Below, in pieces: positions 1-9,815 of a stretch of 64,000 nt of DNA. Location: positions 4,342,501 through 4,406,500 of the forward strand of contig OX485807.1 of the NCBI GenBank assembly GCA_950295325.1, in the 5' to 3' direction. The notes under the pieces were generated by a model. It had not been told where the DNA came from. It ran no database searches and was given only the letters and a program-made list of their open reading frames with translations. The stretch is from Polytrichum commune. Taxonomy: Eukaryota > Streptophyta > Polytrichopsida > Polytrichales > Polytrichaceae. Every line of letters starts with the position of its first letter. The stretch's first letter is position 1. A program made the translations under genes and the position numbers.

Positions 1-295
1 CCTAAACAAATGGCAATTATAATTTAAAGCTTGCTCCAACGCAACTCCAAGACCACCCACATAAAAGGTACATATGTCCTTGTTGCACCACTGATTAAGG
101 ACTAATTATGTTAAGTTATCTCGAAGTTTTGCAGTTGCATTTTTGTTCATGCTCGTCCTAAACAAATGGCAATTAGAATTTAAAGCTTGCTCCAACGCAA
201 CTCCAAGACCACCCACATAAAAGGTACATATGTCCTTGTTGCACCGCCGATTAAGGACTAATTATGTTAAGTTATCTCGAAGTTTTGCAGTTGCA
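1..295. repeat. 156-bp tandem duplication
   Basis: The block starting at base 1 recurs at base 157 with very few changes (for example ttataattt against ttagaattt). Homology covers about 1-139 and 157-295, and a short spacer lies between the copies. The first copy may begin left of the window. No coding potential is visible. Confidence 0.85.
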
Positions 296-865
296 CCGAG
301 CTAAGCAAGAGCTAGCACTAGCTAAGGATAACACAACATGCCTCATCCTTAACCGTTCATGGGAGGAGAGTTAAACTTAACTAGACTACTTATGTGCCCG
401 AAGTTTATATTAATAGGATTTAATACTTGAGAATGATAGGGTTTTGGACAACCCATGCCAAGAAGTAGAATTTAGCGCTAGTTAAGCTAATTGGCAATGT
501 CACCTCACAAACAAAAATTAACAATATTCAAGCAATTATTATCTTTGGCACTCCTTAGCATTGGTTATGTCTAACCGGTGGTGCAACATGGGCCTTAGAA
601 ATAATACATATGTGCCAAGTAGGTGTGAAAGACCAATATTTGATGGTAAATAGTCAATAAAAAGTAGTGAGTGGTTGTAATAGATGTGAGATATTGGGTT
701 TGAAAGAAAAATGTGAAATACCCTTATCAAATTTTGTTTCATAGGTTGACGTGACAAACATGCGAAGTGTTCTTATAATAGCTTGATAACCAGGTTGCTT
801 CTATACACAACCATCACTTTCTCGAATCAATTGATGTCAATCTCATCAAGAACACTTTGTTGGGC
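296..865. other. Non-coding flank left of retrotransposon 1
   Basis: I see no gene, RNA or recognisable repeat here. It is AT-rich plant-like sequence with only short random reading frames. It ends in the left CACAT target duplication of the gypsy element that follows. Confidence 0.5.
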
Positions 866-870
866 CACAT
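866..870. repeat. Left target-site duplication CACAT of element 1
   Basis: CACAT lies directly before the LTR start TGTGAGACC and recurs directly after the other LTR at 11767-11771. A 5-bp duplication is normal for LTR-retrotransposon integrase. Confidence 0.85.
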
Positions 871-2459
871 TGTGAGACCAAATCCACCACCCTTAAGCGT
901 CCTAGTCCGGGTGATGACTTTGAGAATCACATTTATCTATCACAACATGGAACCATATGCAAGGTGATTTTCATGTTTAAATGAACATGCATTGTCTCAC
1001 TCATTGTACTTTATTAATGTTGGCCTCTTGGCTTGTGCTAGAGTTGGCTTTCTCAAGAGTCCAACCCGCGGCTTTAGCCGCACATGCCCTCAATGATTTT
1101 CCCCTTGCATACTTTGACCCAACCTCCTTTGTCTTCCCCTCGCGGAAGTCCTCCACCTTCTCCATTACTTGTGCATTTGATTTATTTAATAGAGAGGATA
1201 CAAGCGTTAAAAAACGCTATTTCCCATAATCAATCCTAAGTGCAATTACTTATGAAACCCACACGTGCCTCCACCTAACCTAATGTGGCCAACTACTTAT
1301 CTATAAACTAATATAGTCTAATATAGTCTATAAACTAATGTAATAATATAAACTAATCAGTCACAACCACAGCTAACTAGCTGCCTCCAATGCAGTCGCA
1401 ACCACAGCTAACTAGCTGCCTCCAATGCAGTCGCAACCACAGCTAACCAGCTGCCTCCGATGCAGTCGCAGCCGCAGTTAACCAGTTGCCTCTTGATACA
1501 GTCCCGGCCACAGCTAACCAGCTGCCTCCAATGCAATCACAACCGCAGTTAACCAGTTGCCTCTTGATACAGTCCCGGCCACAGCTAACCAGCTGCCTCC
1601 AATGCACTCACAACCACAGCTAACCAGCTGCCTCCAATGCAATCACAACCACAGCTAACCAGCTGCCTCCAATGCAATCACAACCACAGCTAACCAGCTG
1701 CCTCCAATGCAGTCGCAACCACAGCTAACCAGCTGCCTCCGATGCAGTCGCAACCGCAGTTAACCAGTTGCCTCTTGATACAGTCTCCCCTAGCCGCTAA
1801 TCGAGCATTTCCCTAAGTCTTTGTTTTCGATCCTTTACTAATGAATTAATCTAACCCACTAATTCCACTAAATAACTACCTAATCCCCACATGTTGTCTC
1901 AAGCTCTAAGAGCTCACTCCACTTGAGAGGAATTGAGAGAGAGAACTTAACTAATTAAATTCACTAAAAACTAATGTCCTACACGCGTAGCTCAAGCTTT
2001 TAAGAGCTTGCTCCCTTGAGAGCGCTTGATGAAGAGAGAGAGAAATGAGAGAAAAAACACCTTAAGTAGCAAAGAGGGAGAGAGGGGGAAAGAGGTGAGG
2101 ATAGGGTGAGAGGATTGGCACCTCCAATCACAATCCTTTAACCCTCTCCTCCAAAGTAGGGACTAATCCCCATCCACCAAGCTTCCTTCTTCCCAAACTA
2201 CCAAGGTGGATCCAAAAGTGGGCATTTAACTCGCGGAGCTCACCTTGCTTCACCTTACCCCCCACTCACCTAATCAAGGCATCCTCTTATTGAAGTTAAA
2301 CCTTGAAATTACTACACAACACATTCTAATGCCTAAACTTAAATCCATACCACACTTCACTCTTTTTATGTTTTGTGAATAATCATAGCACATCAAAGTC
2401 ATACTAAAATTGGTTTCGAAGACTTAATCACCACATGTGGGCACCATTTTGGGCTCACA
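871..2459 (-). repeat. 3' LTR of element 1
   Basis: The 1589-bp LTR begins TGTGAGACC and ends GGGCTCACA on the plus strand, giving the inverted ends TGTGAG/CTCACA. It matches the LTR at 9816-11766 almost perfectly. In element orientation (right to left) there are TATA-like stretches around 1300-1350 and an AATAAA poly(A)-type signal at 1181-1186 (TTTATT on the plus strand). An 82-codon frame on the opposite strand (981-1229) is identical in both LTRs; that reflects the age of the repeat and is not evidence of a gene. Confidence 0.92.
1358..1780. repeat. 35-bp tandem array in 3' LTR, 12 units
   Basis: About twelve head-to-tail units of 35-36 bp, each containing the core cagctaaccagctgcctcc. 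Two main unit types alternate, one with ccaatg and one with cttgata at the junction. The partner array in the other LTR has about 22 units, and the difference in array length (354 bp) plus one 8-bp indel explains the whole LTR length difference (362 bp). Confidence 0.9.
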
Positions 2460-2521
2460 TAATTGGCGACCATCGGGGGATGAATCCCAAAAATCACTTG
2501 CTCCCAAGGTAAGTTGCCTAG
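2460..2521 (-). other. Junction between integrase end and 3' LTR; no clear polypurine tract
   Basis: In element orientation the polypurine tract should lie here, directly before the 3' LTR. The sequence is not purine-rich next to the LTR. Read on the plus strand it is ATTGGCGACCATCGGGGGA, which looks more like a primer-binding site. The nearest purine-rich run in element orientation is GGGAGCAAGTGA, further in. Confidence 0.5.
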
Positions 2522-3469
2522 TTAAGCTCGGTACTCCTTACACCTACTTCCCGATGTACGACTAGGAAAGAGCTCACCGTTCAATGTTTCCAATTGGATT
2601 GAATTATTAGGAAAAACCTCATAGACAAGGTAAGGTCCCAACCACACCGCATCGAATTTTGCCGGAAATTCAAGCTTCCGCGCATCTTGGATCATGACCA
2701 TCATCCCCGGTGTTAAAGCCCTTTTCTTATGTTGTTTGTCAAAAGTAATCTTTCGCCTTCGTTGGATCGCTTCAATATGTTGAGCCGCCATTCTCCTCCT
2801 TTCGTCAAGTGCTTCCAAATCGGTTAGTCGATTTCGTAAGGATTGACTTTCGGTAAGTCTTGCACTTACGGCCACCCGAAGTGATTCGACTTCATATTCG
2901 ATTGGAAGTGTAGCTTCTAGGCCATAGACTAAGGAAAATGGTGTAGCACGCGTAGTTACCTTGTAGGTCGTACGATATGCCCAAAGTGCCGCCGTTAATT
3001 TTGTATCCCAATTCCGCTTTGAGTCCAAAATTGTTTTGCGTAGAATACTTACCAAAATACCGTTGACTCGTTCCGTTTGTCCATTTGTTTGTGGGTGGTA
3101 AGGAGTGGTCTTCCGGTGATCGATTTGAAACCTCTCGGTCATCTCCCGGATTAAGTCGTTCAAAAAGTGAGTACCCCGGTCACTTACTAGAATTTTCGGC
3201 ACTCCGAACCGAGAAATAATATTTTCGTACATGAAAGTTGCCGCATGTTCCGCCGTATCGGTCTTTACCGCTTTGGCTTCCGCCCACTTCGTAAGGTACT
3301 CCGTAGCAACCACAATATATTTCATCCCTTTTGTAGATTGAGGGTGCACCTCACCCACATAGTCAATTCCCCATTTCTCAAAAGGAATTAAAGGCAATGA
3401 CACATGGAGTGGCATTTCCATCCTTAGGTCGTTCCGGGCATAACGTTGACAAGCATCGCATTTTCTCAC
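2522..3469 (-). pseudogene. Element 1 pol part 3: integrase
   Basis: About 315 codons encoding the integrase, which inserts element cDNA into the genome. It opens with the second half of the HHCC zinc finger (CDAC near residue 4). The catalytic core has the first Asp in GIDYVG, the second in VSDRGTHF, and the Glu in NGQTERVNG about 36 residues later, so the D,D-35-E triad is intact. The C-terminal part has a KLEFPAKFDAVWLGPY motif typical of plant gypsy integrases and no visible chromodomain. It has no start codon of its own: the frame is entered from the preceding pol segment (3466-4734), from which it is separated by loss of one T in a T run near 3503-3511. It stops about 60 bp before the 3' LTR, leaving no room for an env-like gene. 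Confidence 0.88.
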
Positions 3470-4734
3470 ATAATCGTGTGCATCCTTAAATAGTGTGGGC
3501 CAAAAAAACCCGCCCTAAGGATTTTTTGCCCGGTGAGTTGACCGGAGAAGTGCCCGCCACAAGCGCTATCGTGGCAAGCGATTAAAATCGCTTCAACCTC
3601 CGATTTCGACACACATCGTCGTAAAAGACCATCGGATCCTCTCCTAAATAACCTATGGCCTACCACAACAAATTGCCTACTATTTACCCTTACTTTTCTT
3701 CTCTCTTCCTTTGTCCATTCTTCGGGCAACTTGTGGGTTGTTAGGAACTCCACAATTCCGGCATACCATTCCGGTGTCGAAGTAACTACGAATAGGCTAT
3801 CATCTACCAACCTATCACCTACCGGATTTTCTCCTATCTCCTCCGACAACCTAGACAAGTGGTCGGCTTGTAAATGCATGCGACCCGGCTTGTATTCTAC
3901 CGTGTAATCAAATTCTTCTAGCAACAAGACCCACCTAGCTAACCTACCACTTAATTCCGCCTTGTTAACTAGATACTTGATAGCCATGTGGTCAACGAAA
4001 AATACAACCGGGTTACACATTAAGTAATGTCTAAATTTTTTTACCGAAAATACCATCGCTAGGCATTCACGTTCTGTGGTTGAATAATTTCGCTCCGCCG
4101 GTGTCAATTGCTTACTTGCGTAAGCTATAGGTTGATCATTCTCTTTTTCCCCCGTTGCTTGACAAAGTGCGCTCCCAACCGCCACATTGCTCGCATCGCA
4201 ATAAACATGAAAAGGCTTACCCCAATTTGGTGGCATCAATACCGGGTAAGTGCTCAACCTATCCCGTAATTCTTCAAAGGCTCTTTGACACGCATCCGTC
4301 CACTCAAATTTCACATTCTTCTTGAGCAATTGTGTAATGGGCACCGCTATCTTTGAAAAATTAGGAATGAGCTCCCGGTACCAACCCACATGCCCTAACA
4401 ATTTAGATATCCCCTTAGAATTGGTTGGAGTTGCCAATTCGCTTATGGCCGCAACCTTTTCCGGATCCGGTTTTCTCCCATTTTCACTAACTACATAACC
4501 CAACAACACTCCCCTATTGACACCCAAAAATGTCTTATCCGGGTTCAATGCTAACCTCATCTTCCTACACCTAATCAATGCCTCCTTAACACAATGTAAG
4601 TGCTCATCCACATTACTTTGTGTACTAAAATCATCCACAAACACGGTCATGGATTTAAACAACAAGTCGGTGAAAATATACATCACCAACCTTTGAAAAG
4701 TGGCCGGGGCATTACATAATCCAAATGGCATCAC
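3466..4734 (-). pseudogene. Element 1 pol part 2: RT palm, RNase H, H2C2 finger
   Basis: About 422 codons continuing pol. Near the start comes MPFGLCNAPATFQ and then the catalytic FVDD box of reverse transcriptase (about residues 32-35). The RT thumb/connection follows (LGHVGWYRELIPNFSKIA), then RNase H (FHVYCDASNVAVGSAL, with Glu in TERECLAM and Asp in FVDHMAIKYL), and the HxxxGGH part of the integrase zinc finger. It is separated from part 1 by an in-frame TGA at 4735-4737. The second family member has TGG (Trp) at this place (47550-47552), so the TGA is a nonsense mutation. Its end runs out of frame at the T-run deletion, producing a short false tail. Confidence 0.9.
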
Positions 4735-4737
4735 AAT

Positions 4738-7005
4738 TCATACAAAGGTTCCCCATGGTGTGGTAAAGGCCGTCTTATGGATATCTTGAAGGGCTATGGA
4801 AATTTGATTATATCCTGCATACCCATCCATAAAAGTATACCTCGCATGACCTCCAACCTCTTCAAGCAATAAGGTGATGAAAGGTAAGGGGAAATGGTCC
4901 TTTTGTGTGCACGAATTTGATTTTCTATAATCTACACACACCCTTAGTTTCCCATTCTTTTTCTTCACTAGGACCATAGGAGAAACCCAATCCGTAATTT
5001 CAACCGGCTTAATAAACCCGGCCTTCAACAACCTCTCCAATTCCGCCTTCACCAACAATTGCAATTGAGGATTCATCCTCCGCTCCTTTTGTCTAATTGG
5101 TCTAGCACCCGGAATCAAAGGAATCCGGTGCTCTACCATCTCCCTAGGAATTCCTTTAAGCTCATCGTAAGACCAAGCAAAAGTATCACTAAACTCATCT
5201 ACCAAATTGCTATACTCCCTAACCTCTTTCTCCCCCAATTTGGATCCCATTTTCATTTGTCGCACCTTGCCATTCTTCAATTTCACGTCCACGTACCGCC
5301 AATCCGCTTCCGACACATGTGCTTGTTCATCTTTATTTCGATACCAATCGGAAGGCACATTGGGGTAGTCTTTCACATTTTGACCCACAACTATCCCCGT
5401 AGAAGTGGTCTTAAAATGTAAGGGCTCCTCCAATTTTGATGACTCGATAATAACCTCCTCCTCTTGAGTTCCATCCACATGGATTAAACTAACTTCACCC
5501 TCTTCCACGTCATCTACCCAAGGTGTTAACCCACCTCTAACCCATTCTTCCTCGGTGAGCACCTCACATGGCTCCAATGATGAACACTCTTCTAAACTAG
5601 CATTAAGAATTTTATCACCTAATTCCAATTGGTGAGATGTGACCATGACATCAAATTCCAACTCGGGGTACTCCCTTAACCATTGGGCATAATCCCCATC
5701 ATCCCCATAATGGTAGAAATTAGGACCTAAGCTTCCCGATCCATAATATATGGGCCTACTACGACCTCCCGAATGCACTTCCCCTATCAACACATCTTCA
5801 TTTTTGTTAGCCTCCTTGGCATCATCTCCGTCCTTCTCGTGGTGATAGAACTTAGGACTTAAGTTCCCCGAACTTGAGCGTATAAATGTGTGTTGACCTT
5901 TGGGTTGAACAACTCCCACTAAAGCCTCATCACAGTTATCTTTAACCTCGTCATCAAATACCTCTTCCGATGGTAGACACAATTCTTTCTTCATCCAACC
6001 TCCTAGTGACCCAATCGACACCACTACTCTATTATCCTTAGGACCATAAGTTATGGATGGTTTTGGTCCACCCCAATTAACCATAGCATTTGCCATCCGT
6101 AGCCAAGGCCTTCCTAGCAAAATGGGAAATGTGTCCTTGTTGGAGTGCATTTTAATGACATGGAAGGTCACTAAGTACTCTTGACCCCCGGTAGTCATCC
6201 TACAATCCTTGATCATCCCCAAAGGTGTAGTTGAACTTTGATTTGCCATATTGATGATCAAAGGTGAAGGCCCCGTGAGTCCAAGTCCTAACTTCTTCAT
6301 GGTATGTTCCGGTAGTATGTTTAAACTACTCCCTCCATCAACTAATACGTTAGGAACTACCTTGTCTACAATCACAACTTCTATCTCTATGGCTTTCACA
6401 TCTCTTCCGCCTTGTGATTGGATTCTAGCGGCTACTTTAGTTTTGACCTTCCTAGCCCTCCTATGCACCGGCATCCCTTCCTTTAATGTTTTCCTTGCCG
6501 CGGGTGAAATCTCCAATAGTTGGCCGAAAGTAATATCCGCCTTGAGTGTGCTAAGATCCGCCCACAAGTTGTACCCGGTAGACTTGTCCATCTTGGAATT
6601 ACCCACTCCGTCAAATTCATCCAAGGGAATTCCCGGTCCGTCCCATTCGCCCACATCGCTACCATCCAAGTCATGTACTACATTAGGCCTCTCCCTAGCT
6701 TGTAGAATTACATTCTCCCTTTCCACATCCTTGGTAGCCCTCCTAGCTACCCTATCTAATTCGGAGAGGTTAAGCTCTTCATCCGAAGAGTAATTCCCTT
6801 GCTCTCCTATTCCTACCTCCAATGGGGCATCCCCTCTCCTAGCTCTAGTAGTTACCGCTAATGCGGGTGCTTCTTCAACCACACCCTTACCCTTCACTAA
6901 CTCATGTGTAATAGCATTGGTGTGGGGGGGGCCATTGACTTTGTTCCTCTCCAATTCCCATTGGGAGAGGAAGCATGTCATCACAAGTGGCCTCCAACAC
7001 ACCAT
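4738..7005 (-). pseudogene. Element 1 pol part 1: protease and RT fingers
   Basis: Continues from gag in a different frame. The first ~220 residues are a linker with acidic stretches. The aspartic protease motif LVDGGSSLNILP lies near residue 222 (about 6340 in DNA), with Gly where many retroviral proteases have Thr. A second acidic low-complexity linker follows, then the RT N-terminus: ERRMNPQLQLLVKAELERLL, the KPVEITDWVSPMVLVKKKNG box, and CVDYRKSNSCTQKDHFPLPF with its Asp. The frame ends at TGA 4735-4737, just before the MPFGLCNAP box. In the related copy at 45237 gag and protease are in one frame, so the frame change at the C8 run (6924-6931) appears to be a +1 insertion and not an ancestral overlap. 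Confidence 0.88.
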
Positions 7006-8893
7006 TCATAAACCTAACGTCTTGGGAGTTAGATGGACCCGGATCCATTGGAGGCGCTTGTCTTCCGCCATTGACATTAGGTGAACTTCCTTGTCTATTT
7101 TGTATCGGAATGTACCCGGTTGTGGTTTGCAATCCCGCCGGCGGGTAAAAAGTTTGCCTAGCATTACTATGGTCATAGTATAAGTTAGGTGGCCTAAGTT
7201 CATTAGCCGGTACTCCTTGTGGCCTAGCACCTCGCATATTATCCCTTGCTTGTTGTTGTGGATTAGCCACCGGGTAAGGGACATTAATTATTTTGTCCGG
7301 TTGGCGACACTCATCCGAGGGGTGACTCCCTCCGCAATTGCTACAATTTAACCCTTGACCTTCGGACCAACATTGTCCTTGAGCGTGCCACCTACCACAA
7401 AATGGGTGAAATTCTTTTTTCTCATAATTTTGGCCACCTTGCCCTCTAGGTTGTGATCCTCTATTGTTGCCGTTTCCATAGTGAGGTGGCATTTGCCCTC
7501 GTTGATTTTGTTGAGGTGGATTACCGTTTCCCCTTTGGTCACGGTTTTGTCCACCTCTACAAAATTGCCGAGTGTGGCCCGGTTGGCCACATTGGACGCA
7601 CCATAATCCGGAAGAATGCCTCCCCGACTCAACCGGGGGTGGAAGTCCCGGTTGTTGACTCCGGATCATTAATGACATTTGATCCGTGAGGCTTTGCATT
7701 TGTTTTATCATAACCTCTTGGAATCCTAGTTGGCTAGCACCTAATCTCCTCTCAACCTCTTCTAAGTGTGGATCCGTTCTAGGGGCCGGTAGTGCCAAAA
7801 GAGGTGCCGGTTCCCTAACCGCCAAAGGTTGGGGGCCAGTATCCACCATAGCATAGGGGATTTGACCTTCGTATTTAACCGGTTCTCCCGAAACTACTCT
7901 AGGTCGGATAGGGATGAATTGAGGGATTAATTCATCCTCCCTTCTCCATAACCTTTCGTGATCCTTATCCAAATTTTCAATATCCCTAGCCGCCCGCTTG
8001 GCATCCGCTAAGGTTAAGGGATTTCTTTCTAGAACACCCCTAATAGTTCCGGACTTGAAAAACCCTTGGATAAAAAATTGTTTTAGTGTATCGTCGTTGA
8101 GCATAGTACCCACGAACCTAGTGCATACTAAATCAAACCTCCTAATGTAAGCCGAAATTTCTTCCTCCCTACCTTGCTTTAATGAGGATAATGCCCTTAA
8201 GGCGGTACTTTGACCTACTTCCGGCCTAAATTCATTTAGGAATTCCCGTTGTAATTGTTCCCATCCCCTAAAATGACCCTCGGCATGATCCCGATACCAT
8301 TCATAGGCTTCTCCCTCTAAAGTGGTCGGAAACCACACTAACCAATAACCCGGGTTGGTTATGAGGGAGCTAGCCAACCGTTCGATATACCGTTCCATGT
8401 GGCGAGAGGGATCCTCATCCTTGGTCCCATAAAATTTAGGGAGATGAGATGGCATATCCATCGCCGCTAAATTTTGTGGGACCACAATGGGTAGGCCTCT
8501 TGGCCTAACCAATGGGTCTATAGGAGGTACCGGAGGTATAGGCGGAATTGGGGGTATGGGTGGCGGATCCATCCCCCGCTCCTCGGCCATAGTGTCCGGT
8601 AAGGTATTTTCTAACCCCTCACCCAAGCCTATAAAATTTTCCTTTGTTAATTTATGTGCCTCCGATGAGGTTTCTCTACCCAACTTGGAAGGAGTTACCT
8701 CTTTCTCAAGTTGAGTGTCCACTCCTAATGTCTCCACTAACAAACTAACACTAGGCTCAATATTTAAGCAACTCTCTAATCTAACATGAGCTTCACCTAC
8801 AACTTCACTAATTCTAGAAGTCCTTCTCTTACGGGTAGATTTTTCTAAGCCTAACACTAAACTCGGTTTTTGGGATCGAGTCTTACCTTGCAT
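6902..8893 (-). CDS. gag: Element 1 gag polyprotein
   Basis: About 663 codons. I choose the ATG at 8893 because the related copy starts with the same MQGKTRSQKPSL at 43553; the frame is open a few codons further but without an ATG. Gag forms the virus-like particle that packages element RNA. After a variable N-terminus and a PPIPPIPP proline stretch comes the Retrotrans_gag domain (WLVWFPTTLEGEAYEWYRD through LNEFRPEVGQS and SAYIRRFDLVCTRFVG). The nucleocapsid follows: a CCHC knuckle CVQCGQPGHTRQFC near residue 432, a C/H-rich block FCGRWHAQGQC, and a second knuckle CSNCGGSHPSDEC near residue 517. The end (WPPPHQCYYT) is probably artificial: one extra C in the run at 6924-6931 throws the frame off where the sister copy continues into protease. 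Confidence 0.9.
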   Translation of the reverse strand: MQGKTRSQKPSLVLGLEKSTRKRRTSRISEVVGEAHVRLESCLNIEPSVSLLVETLGVDTQLEKEVTPSKLGRETSSEAHKLTKENFIGLGEGLENTLPDTMAEERGMDPPPIPPIPPIPPVPPIDPLVRPRGLPIVVPQNLAAMDMPSHLPKFYGTKDEDPSRHMERYIERLASSLITNPGYWLVWFPTTLEGEAYEWYRDHAEGHFRGWEQLQREFLNEFRPEVGQSTALRALSSLKQGREEEISAYIRRFDLVCTRFVGTMLNDDTLKQFFIQGFFKSGTIRGVLERNPLTLADAKRAARDIENLDKDHERLWRREDELIPQFIPIRPRVVSGEPVKYEGQIPYAMVDTGPQPLAVREPAPLLALPAPRTDPHLEEVERRLGASQLGFQEVMIKQMQSLTDQMSLMIRSQQPGLPPPVESGRHSSGLWCVQCGQPGHTRQFCRGGQNRDQRGNGNPPQQNQRGQMPPHYGNGNNRGSQPRGQGGQNYEKKEFHPFCGRWHAQGQCWSEGQGLNCSNCGGSHPSDECRQPDKIINVPYPVANPQQQARDNMRGARPQGVPANELRPPNLYYDHSNARQTFYPPAGLQTTTGYIPIQNRQGSSPNVNGGRQAPPMDPGPSNSQDVRFMNGVLEATCDDMLPLPMGIGEEQSQWPPPHQCYYT

Positions 8894-9793
8894 TCCCCAT
8901 AAGACGATCAACCCTCACTTGACCAATCGCATCTCTCACAACCCTCCCCTCTTAATGTTTCCACTTATCTTGGTGTGATTTAAATTTTTAGGAGGTGAGG
9001 AGAAAGACCATGCAAGCCCACTTAAGTAAAGAAATCCCAATAGGGGATAGGCATGCTCATGTTAATTTTTGGTTAAGCCGGAGCATCACCTCCGCACTTT
9101 TCCGCAAATTAAACACTTGCCACAATACCGATTGTGAGGGGGTGACCTTCCTTGTAGATTATGTTAAAAAGTCGAGGCTTCACCCTTCGACTTCTCACAC
9201 TATCCACAATTCGGGAATTACCCTCTACAACGGATAACGACAATCACGAATACAAAAGGCATTCCTTAATTGGTTAATAATTTCACTTTGAAGAAACAAA
9301 CGTACCTTAAGCAATCGCATCCCCCTGTGAGTTAGCACTCCCCTCAATCGTGACTCAATGTGACAACACAACAAACTTTCTAAAATATTAATTTAATCTA
9401 GAGCATGAAATGACAACTCCCGAAACTTTGAGACTCACCCCGAGGGGAGTGTCAAAGTTCAATGTCCTAAGGTGAATTTACCCTCTAATGTTTTAATGAG
9501 CTACTCGGTTATAGGTTCTTTCTAAGTCCTTAGCAAATCCCCAAAAAGGTTGAGGACGTACCTTCGCCGCGCTCCTTCCTTAAAAATAAATTTGCGTAAT
9601 TGACAATGCAATCCATTCCAAGGAATAATTGAAATACAATTAATCTAATAAATTCAAATGTAAACCCCAAAGAGAGAACACTTACCGAGTCTCGGGTGCT
9701 CCTTCCCCTCTCTCAAGTTTGTGTCTCCAAATTTTCCTAGTTGCCTCCAAGTCTCCTAGTCGCCTCCAAGTCTTGTAACTACCTCCCGCTTCG
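8894..9793 (-). other. Element 1 untranslated leader
   Basis: About 0.9 kb between the primer-binding site and the gag ATG. No domain is visible. It would carry the packaging signal and 5' untranslated RNA. The equivalent region of the second family member (42682-43552) is related but diverged; for example both share the block around the line ending ggataacgac/gtcgttatcc. Confidence 0.7.
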
Positions 9794-9811
9794 CTCCCGG
9801 CGGACGCACCA
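9794..9811 (-). promoter_or_regulatory. Primer-binding site of element 1 (fits tRNA-Gly)
   Basis: On the minus strand, four bases inside the 5' LTR, lies TGGTGCGTCCGCCGGGAG. From memory the 3' end of plant tRNA-Gly(UCC) is CTCCCGGCAGACGCACCA, which pairs at 17 of 18 positions. The same 18 bases occur at the equivalent place in element 2 (42664-42681). The tRNA identity rests on recalled sequence. Confidence 0.78.
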
Positions 9812-9815
9812 ATTA

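Noticed and set aside
981-1229. 82-codon frame, identical to 9926-10174
   Set aside because: It lies antisense inside both LTRs. Identity follows from the youth of the LTR pair, not from coding constraint.
1358-1780. CRISPR-like array
   Set aside because: Units are contiguous without unique spacers and lie in a plant LTR. It is a tandem minisatellite.
5059-5421. 120-codon plus-strand frame
   Set aside because: Antisense shadow of the element 1 pol gene. The same holds for 6251-6793.
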